Assembly: GCA_017615125.1 (NCBI GenBank)
Contig: JAGAAS010000014.1
Span: forward strand, 1 to 39,635
Length of the DNA: 39,635 nt
Direction of reading: 5' to 3'
Source: Bacteroidaceae bacterium
Lineage (GTDB): Bacteria > Bacteroidota > Bacteroidia > Bacteroidales > Bacteroidaceae
Shown: piece after piece, positions 35,101 through 39,635 of the stretch
Layout: each line of letters opens with the position of its first letter
How positions within the stretch are numbered: position 1 is the stretch's first letter
Position numbers and translations under genes: made by a program
Notes under the pieces: generated by a model
Databases searched by the model: none
What the model saw: the letters and a program-made list of their open reading frames with translations, nothing else
Told to the model about the DNA's origin: nothing

Positions 35101-38100
35101 TCCGACAGAGATAACGTTCTTGGCATTCGTTGCGGTAATGGTATTCGAACCCTTCACACGGATAAAGAAGTAATTATACGTATTCACTTCGATAGCAGGA
35201 CCATTCCCTGTATAGCTGATATTGGCACCATTGAGTGTCAGCACGGGGTAACCGTAGTCATATAGGGTTTCTTCATCGCCCTTTGCGTCCGACTTGGAAG
35301 ACTTAGGACCATTTTCAAGTACTTCCCACGAGAGGACAGCCTTTCCTTCTTGGTCAAGGGCAATTGTGCCATCTGTACTATTCAAGAAGTCTGCTCTCGT
35401 AATATCTCTTCCAAATATAGTAATAATAGGTTTAAGTCCAAATCGAACCATTGTGGCATAATCGTAATAGTCACTGCTTTCGACACCCTTTATTGGTCCA
35501 TAAGATTGATTCTCTTTTATATAGGATCCAACATAGCTATTAAATACGGCATCCTCGGGATCAATTTCCAAAACTATACAATTTGAATCATCATTGCTCT
35601 CGGGAGCAACTGACAAACCATAGACAGCCGCCTCATCTCCACTGAATTTCGCAGACTGCACATTATTTATAACCAGTTGACCAATATAATAAGAACCAAC
35701 AGACTTCGTATTATCAGCAGCCTTATATACTTCCCCGCCGCCACCTGATGTACCGCTGACATTGTTGATATAGAATCCACATTCCGTTCCAGCTATATCC
35801 ACTGAAGTCAAATTCAAGATTTGTGCTGCGCCATCGTAATTGTAAATACCATATTGTGCCGAGTTCGGAATCGTCAGCGTAGCGGCATTTCCTTCATTAA
35901 CAATTATCAAGGCTGTTCCATCCCAATCATAACCACTGAGCGTACCCATAGAGATGGATGCAGCACCCGTGCCTTGTACGGTGTTGTCGCCTTCTACGAG
36001 AATGATGAAAGTGTTCAAACTATTTACCTCTATGGCTGGACCATTATTATTTATAAGAGATGCGTTTGTCAATATCAGCGTTGCTGCCTGAGCAGTCTCT
36101 TCAGTCACATCGGTTTCGCCTGGGTATCCCCAACTGAAAGCTACAGAGCCGCCATCGCCAAGCAAATCGTTCAGATTTGAATAGTCGTTGACATCCTGCC
36201 CCAAGAAGCTTACCTTAGGCATAGGAGCACCTTCTGGTTGAATAGTGATGGATTTGACGTAAGCCCGATAAGAATCGTTCACGCCAAGATTGATACCATA
36301 GATATAGGCCCATGAATCGTCAGCAACATCGTATTCGTATTCCCACTCGTTGCTATTGGTCAGACGCTTTTCGGCATTTCCAAAAACCCTGATACCCAAA
36401 ATGCTCTGAGAGTCATATAAGCTGCCCTCAACTGTAATAACGCCCTTCCCTGAAGGTACTTTGAAGCAGAGCAAGCCTCCGTAGTCGACACTTGCTACCA
36501 TTTCACTTACGCCTTCACTACCGTTAGCAGCATAAGCAGTCCGATAGGCAGCGCCGTAGTTGGGAGTAAGCAGCTCGGGACTGTTTCGCAGCATTAATCC
36601 TCCGTAGTAACTATCATAGTATTCGTTACTGCTCAGCGACACGTAGAGCTTGTTATCAGCTATCGTCATAGCAGACTGCTCGTATTCTTCATTATAGCTA
36701 TATAGCTCATCTTGCGTCAAATTAATCTTTGTAACTCCTGTCGAGGGGGTACCAACGGTGTTGTAGGAGTTATTGAGTGTCTGATCGCCACACAACGTTT
36801 CGCTTTTGCTAATCACCTTAACGGTACTCGTAAGTTCATCAAACACATCGTCGCCTGGATAATGGAACACGATGTTGGCTTCACCAGCGGCTTTCACATT
36901 ATACCAGACTACATTGTCACCATTGGAAGCTGTTCCTATCCTCGTAATTTCCACAATATCCTCATTTGTGCTTGAGAAATGTTCAAGGGCTACGGGTAAA
37001 CGGAATCGATCATTATACACAGTAAGTGAATACTCACCGGGCTCATAGTGCTTTTGGGTTCCTGAGATGTAAGCAACCCATGCCGGGTTCCATACAGGTT
37101 GAGTCGCAAGCTCTTGATGGTAAGTCCGATCACTACCAAGCGATATATGATTGCTCCACGCCTTGAATCCATTCCAACTGACATCACTGCCACAGTAGGC
37201 GTCAATGATGGACTGATTCACTCTCAGATAAACTTTCCTATTGTCATAATTCTTCCATCTGAAGTACTGGTTTGTACTAGTTTCATACCATGTTACGTTT
37301 GCATCACGGTGAAGGAAGTATACACTCATAACTCGATTGTCATCGCCAGTTCCATTCGATTCATCAGCAAAAATGTCGCTAGGAGATTTTCCAGCAGGAG
37401 AACCTAGTTGTTTTACCGAAGAGGGAATAACTACGTAATTCTGAAGATAAGAAAAGTTTTTCAAGGCTTCAGTTCCGAGATGAGTATATGTCTTTGGAAT
37501 CCTAATATCTTCAACTCCATAAAAACTACAATAATATGTAGCAAAAGCACCTAAACCTATCACAGTATAAATGTTTCCGTGACTGTCCTCGACTTTGGAC
37601 GGTAAGGTCAGTCGCATATTGCTATACGCTGTGGGAGTGCTAAGCTTCTCAAAAGCTCCACTATAATGAATACCCCACTGCGAAGTATACCCATGCCAAC
37701 ATGGATTCTCATCAAGATTATCGGTACTTGTGTAGTCGCCGCCATAGATAATGGCTTTGCGCTCACCATCAACAGAAATGTAAACAATACGAGCTGCATA
37801 ACGGGCTCCGACGGCACCTGTTGTCTTATCCACAGCCTCTACCAAGGCAAGTCCTCTATCGCCGACTTTTGCCATTGTATCAACAACCAGACGGGCACAG
37901 GGATTAACATCTGTTTCTTGACTTGTATAGAAAAACCACGATGTGAGTTTGTTCTTGAATGCCAAATATATTTCTTCCGAGACATGAATCCTTAGCGTTA
38001 CATTTGGTAAATTCCCGAAAAGAGTTTCAACTTGGTTTGTAAAAGTAGGACTATTAAAGACTGTAGTCTTCCAACTTGTGATATTAAAATACACATCCTC

Positions 38101-38658
38101 CATAGCCGTGCAACCAGAGAAGGTATTCTGGAGGAATGTTATCGTGGCAGGTATTGTAGCTCTTTTCAGTTGCTTGCAATCAGAGAATGTGCCCACAAGT
38201 TGCGTTACCGTGCTCGGAATTTCGGGCATCTCTATGATACCCGTATTCTGAAATGCAAGACCAATTTTTTCCACACCTTCACTAAGAGTTATCGTTTCAA
38301 GCGACGTACAATCCTTGAATGCATATTGACCAACTGTCTTTACCGTCGAAGGAACGAAAAGACCTTTAATCTTAGTGTTGCCCTCGCAAAAACGAGTGAT
38401 GATCTCCGTGACAGCATACTCCCGACTTTCGTATGTAATCGTAGCTGGAATGTTCAGCGTGTAGGTCTCATCTACGCCAATAGAATTGTCATTCAACCTG
38501 ATCAGCTGGCAATCGGTAGTGTCAATCTTCTCAATCTCGAAGGTGAGGATAACCCCGTTGTCTAACGTAAGGGTTGGATTGATATCCGCCCACGAACTTG
38601 CTCCCGTCATTGCTGCGATGACGAGGGCGAAAAGGAATTTGATGTGTTTCATACGCAT
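32188..38658 (-). CDS. giant BspA-like leucine-rich-repeat surface protein with dockerin-like tail
   Basis: A 2156-aa exported mosaic protein with signal peptide MRMKHIKFLFALVIAAMTGASSWA. BspA/LRR_5 repeats occupy about residues 60-230 and 350-450 (VPSTVKTVGQYAFKDCTSL pattern). A BIG2-like domain follows (about 555-615), then a beta-sandwich. Two copies of an NGPAIEVN(S/T)xN-F module near 870 and 1150 resemble Cthe_2159-type beta-helix carbohydrate-binding repeats (tentative). From about 1393, four ~150-200-aa modules repeat, each with TIP-x-TV, YTVTAIG-x-x-(A/S)F and a YATTPP...LYVP-GC segment. The end (2095-2156) is a dockerin-like pair, GDVSGDGAINVTDVTALV and DLNNDGVVNVSDVTALV. BspA proteins bind fibronectin, mucin or other cells. 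Base composition looks more A/T-rich than its neighbours. Start at 38658 or two codons later. Confidence 0.92.
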   Translation of the reverse strand: MRMKHIKFLFALVIAAMTGASSWADINPTLTLDNGVILTFEIEKIDTTDCQLIRLNDNSIGVDETYTLNIPATITYESREYAVTEIITRFCEGNTKIKGLFVPSTVKTVGQYAFKDCTSLETITLSEGVEKIGLAFQNTGIIEMPEIPSTVTQLVGTFSDCKQLKRATIPATITFLQNTFSGCTAMEDVYFNITSWKTTVFNSPTFTNQVETLFGNLPNVTLRIHVSEEIYLAFKNKLTSWFFYTSQETDVNPCARLVVDTMAKVGDRGLALVEAVDKTTGAVGARYAARIVYISVDGERKAIIYGGDYTSTDNLDENPCWHGYTSQWGIHYSGAFEKLSTPTAYSNMRLTLPSKVEDSHGNIYTVIGLGAFATYYCSFYGVEDIRIPKTYTHLGTEALKNFSYLQNYVVIPSSVKQLGSPAGKSPSDIFADESNGTGDDNRVMSVYFLHRDANVTWYETSTNQYFRWKNYDNRKVYLRVNQSIIDAYCGSDVSWNGFKAWSNHISLGSDRTYHQELATQPVWNPAWVAYISGTQKHYEPGEYSLTVYNDRFRLPVALEHFSSTNEDIVEITRIGTASNGDNVVWYNVKAAGEANIVFHYPGDDVFDELTSTVKVISKSETLCGDQTLNNSYNTVGTPSTGVTKINLTQDELYSYNEEYEQSAMTIADNKLYVSLSSNEYYDSYYGGLMLRNSPELLTPNYGAAYRTAYAANGSEGVSEMVASVDYGGLLCFKVPSGKGVITVEGSLYDSQSILGIRVFGNAEKRLTNSNEWEYEYDVADDSWAYIYGINLGVNDSYRAYVKSITIQPEGAPMPKVSFLGQDVNDYSNLNDLLGDGGSVAFSWGYPGETDVTEETAQAATLILTNASLINNNGPAIEVNSLNTFIILVEGDNTVQGTGAASISMGTLSGYDWDGTALIIVNEGNAATLTIPNSAQYGIYNYDGAAQILNLTSVDIAGTECGFYINNVSGTSGGGGEVYKAADNTKSVGSYYIGQLVINNVQSAKFSGDEAAVYGLSVAPESNDDSNCIVLEIDPEDAVFNSYVGSYIKENQSYGPIKGVESSDYYDYATMVRFGLKPIITIFGRDITRADFLNSTDGTIALDQEGKAVLSWEVLENGPKSSKSDAKGDEETLYDYGYPVLTLNGANISYTGNGPAIEVNTYNYFFIRVKGSNTITATNAKNVISVGTAKGNNDTSSWTSLIILNDDEQTGGSLPSLTLNNNRSTKGDGIYVYRGSVDVQNCAVNVNAPTYALHYFFESYTPKKAIGHNRYIKSETPQKVVTPDGPVGYAGYLNIHEGSELTLNGADAALWGVTYFYLENVGAVESDLNDYKTQYTYCDGPYFVTLDLDYGYYGSYQMWVSNDGDDWEQKYAKFVQIAPNVIYKKTVEDVEMKFTIVSRLEKAVKVGDENWNCAIDNSYSGLITIPDTVKGYDVVGIYGGAFYGSGITSVSFPETEKFSSIDSYAFQSCALETVVIPDNVTSLGWDAFDGCSSLTSATIGEGITELQGYTFRNCESLEEVKLPRGLRSLGYSEFYNCSSLSRVYCYEETPPSLSSSAFTNLPEGAKLYVPYGCKSDFENSAWINYFSSDNIVEMADESVWFEYENVTYKIIGKGTVQVGNGTETALSPLAIVPDTLTIPGTVTREIDGQTYTYTVTKIGKNAFNTNDVQGVSVVIIPASVWVIGSYAFQGIENLQSAYVYSTTPPTIDEYSFNSGVAEATLYVPIGCVDDYWKSSWSCFGMIDDMALKFTVTVNGVNMTFKTNGENTVQTYGYWNDDYAVTAIPSDYSGPLTIPESVEYNGVTYTVTAIGDESFDAYDLDLSLTEVTLPSTITSIGGYAFDCCSAITKMTVYATTPPDLAEYSLSLAKDATLFVPDESVEAYQASAWSNYFIEILGMSQKPVIFTVNVDGIPMTFKVTSAEEGNYTVQTYGSFGSNGYPVPAIPVDTEGTVTIPETVVHEDVTYTVTAIGDVSFAVCENLTGVNIPNTVTSIGQWAFCESGITSITLPEGITSINPIAFGGCLALQSVYANMTTPVELPIMQYDESSIYYVFDPLDTDQTRTLYVPAGCKDAYTASDWWTQGAFSEIVEEGGGTELEPGDVSGDGAINVTDVTALVSIILGNASSFTESQRKAADLNNDGVVNVSDVTALVSIILNQ

Positions 38659-38782
38659 TGATATTTTGGGTTTATATGTTGTTGCTAGTAGGGTTCAGGA
38701 TAGTGGTGTGTCATTCATTTTTTGCATAAGGTATCGTTTCGGGTAAATTCGCTTTTCCTTTGGAAAAAAACTATTCCATTTG

Positions 38783-38814
38783 CAAAGATAATACAACATT
38801 TTGCATATTGCAAG
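38783..38814 (-). promoter_or_regulatory. Bacteroidetes promoter for the BspA-like gene
   Basis: On the minus strand, TATCTTTG (38783-38790) is an exact -7 match and CTTG (38811-38814) lies 20 bp upstream as a -33 box (3 of 4 to TTTG). The resulting leader is about 115 nt. Confidence 0.65.
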
Positions 38815-38884
38815 TCCAAAAGCAAAAATTTTTAACACAAAAGCTCTTTTTTCTGTCATCATATTGATTCTCTCTTTTTCATTG

Positions 38885-38892
38885 CAAAGGTA
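38885..38892 (-). promoter_or_regulatory. second upstream -7 box (TACCTTTG)
   Basis: A further exact TAnnTTTG on the minus strand, about 100 bp upstream of the first, with no obvious -33. It may be an alternative start for the LRR gene. Confidence 0.35.
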
Positions 38893-38940
38893 CGACAATC
38901 GTTTTACCCCGGGACTGTTATATACGGTTACGGCATGTTA

Positions 38941-38973
38941 TTGCACGTTATTTTTTCAGGCACCCTTGCAACG
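38941..38973 (+). repeat. imperfect direct repeat flanking element B, left copy
   Basis: TTGCACGTTATTTTTTCAGG then CACCCTTGCAACG; a diverged copy, TTGCATGTTGTTTTTACACA then CCTATGCAACG, lies at 39565-39595. The pair encloses element B and the adjoining dispersed repeat. Confidence 0.45.
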
Positions 38974-39002
38974 CGCTGACAAACACTTCGTTGCGAGAGA
39001 AA

Positions 39003-39424
39003 TTTTTTCGAACACGAATTTCACGAATTCTTTTTTTGCATCCCTTTGGGATGGAAATCTATCAAAAATCTTATTCAAAATCTTTCAAATTCTCTTGTGC
39101 AGTTCGCAGAGCGGTTGTGAGCCCTTCGGACTCTTTGCCCGCTCCTCGTCAGTCATCACTCAAGCAAGCTTGGTGCTGCCATACAAGTAGCTTGCATCCT
39201 CGCGTTGCAACGATTTTCCACCGCCCTGCTGCCTGATTGCTACCAACCTGCGGAAGGACAACCCAATGCCCTTGCAAGGCATAGCTTGAACAAGTTCATC
39301 TCTGCGCTTGCTGCGAGCATCCGTTCCCCCGTTATCAGGGGGACAGAAACGCTGCTCCATCGGTGCCACACCTGAAAGGTGCCGTAAAAGATTTCGTTTA
39401 ATTCGAGAAATTCGTGGTTCAAAA
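39003..39424. mobile_element. MITE-like non-coding element B
   Basis: A ~420-bp segment bounded by inverted repeats of about 28 bp: the left end (39003-39030, containing CGAACACGAATTTCACGAAT) matches the complement of 39397-39424 with one mismatch and two single-base gaps. Inside the left end is hairpin CATCCC-TTT-GGGATG (39039-39053), then a 204-bp block (39053-39256) homologous to the left half of element A. The right half differs from A but also has small hairpins: CACCT-GAA-AGGTG (39369-39381) and a CCCCC/GGGGG stem near 39326-39343. No transposase. Confidence 0.6.
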
Positions 39425-39429
39425 AAATA

Positions 39430-39479
39430 TTCTTTCTACATCTCGCCGGATGAAGAAGGGAAAAAACTTTTTTCTCCTA
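39430..39479 (+). repeat. dispersed repeat shared with 2089-2153
   Basis: Two blocks of 20 bp (39430-39449) and 17 bp (39450-39466) are identical, in inverted orientation and swapped order, to blocks near 2107-2148. The second block begins ATGAAGAAGGGAAAAAA and resembles the A/T-rich stretch at 135-160. The rest to 39635 contains a 50-codon frame (39450-39602) that I do not accept as a gene, and nothing else recognisable. Confidence 0.6.
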
Positions 39480-39635
39480 GCAAAAAGCCGGGAAGGCAAA
39501 GCACGCCTTTCATCGCCCTCTTTCCGTCGTTTTCCTGAAAAGGTTGACATCCGCGTTGCGTTTGTTGCATGTTGTTTTTACACACCTATGCAACGAGAAT
39601 AGAAAGGGAGATTAAATGCTAATTATATATTATAA

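Noticed and set aside
38695-38898. 67-codon minus-strand frame upstream of the LRR gene
   Set aside because: It spans the -7/-33 promoter signals and has no proper start; more likely leader and promoter DNA.
38941-39595. Direct repeats around element B as integration attachment sites
   Set aside because: The copies are diverged, there is no tRNA gene or integrase, and the enclosed DNA holds no cargo genes.
39450-39602. 50-codon frame starting MKKGKNFFL
   Set aside because: It begins in a dispersed repeat that also occurs at 2132-2148 followed by a different tail; no signal, domain or promoter.

Overview
The window looks like a chromosomal segment of a Bacteroidales species, most likely Prevotellaceae-like. 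The reasons are promoter -7 boxes of the Bacteroidetes TAnnTTTG type, weak or absent Shine-Dalgarno sites, many secreted glycosidases and esterases, a BspA-like leucine-rich-repeat surface protein, a Bacteroidetes-type secreted endonuclease I, and C-terminal dockerin-like tails ending in DVTALVxxIL. I see no rRNA, tRNA, CRISPR array, transposase, phage gene or SusC/SusD pair.

Layout. 1-2000: a structured leader or small-RNA candidate behind a -7 box, then a GHMP kinase that closely resembles plant galacturonokinase, then a small DUF4359-like membrane-anchored protein. 2089-8400: an inverted repeat, a secreted GH43-CBM6-GH43-CBM6 protein, a membrane-bound nucleotide-sugar 4,6-dehydratase (CapD/WbpM/PglF type), a DUF4298 protein and a GNAT-YoaP protein, closed by a strong terminator. 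8563-15304, minus strand: a four-gene locus whose transcription starts with a GH92 alpha-mannosidase fused to a basic-secretory-protein-type zinc metalloprotease, followed by a lipoprotein esterase, a propeller-like secreted protein and a lipoprotein with a C-terminal sorting-like motif.

15485-25694: a secreted endonuclease I with dockerin-like tail (+); convergent to it across a bidirectional terminator, a two-gene minus-strand unit (two-domain SGNH/sialate O-acetylesterase and an HTH_42/AlkX-type winged-helix protein); then, divergently, a 1390-aa subtilisin-like protease with dockerin-like tail. 25861-31480, plus strand: beta-carbonic anhydrase, type-B carboxylesterase, a second alpha/beta-hydrolase, low-molecular-weight tyrosine phosphatase, short-chain dehydrogenase and a putative outer-membrane beta-barrel protein. 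Short tandem repeats (8-bp and 9-bp units) lie in two of the gaps. 32188-38658, minus strand: a 2156-aa BspA-like mosaic surface protein with dockerin-like tail, flanked on both sides by related ~400-bp non-coding elements with terminal inverted repeats.

Together the genes suggest a gut or oral glycan- and protein-scavenging bacterium. Most products are exported and attack plant cell wall arabinoxylan-type glycans, N-glycans and their polypeptides, acyl esters, nucleic acids and proteins. The kinase and dehydratase suggest sugar activation for surface polysaccharide. The most unusual items are the mannosidase-protease fusion, the bacterial galacturonokinase-like kinase, the pair of MITE-like elements bracketing the giant LRR gene, dockerin-like tails on a nuclease, a protease and an LRR protein rather than on CAZymes, and short tandem repeats at gene junctions.
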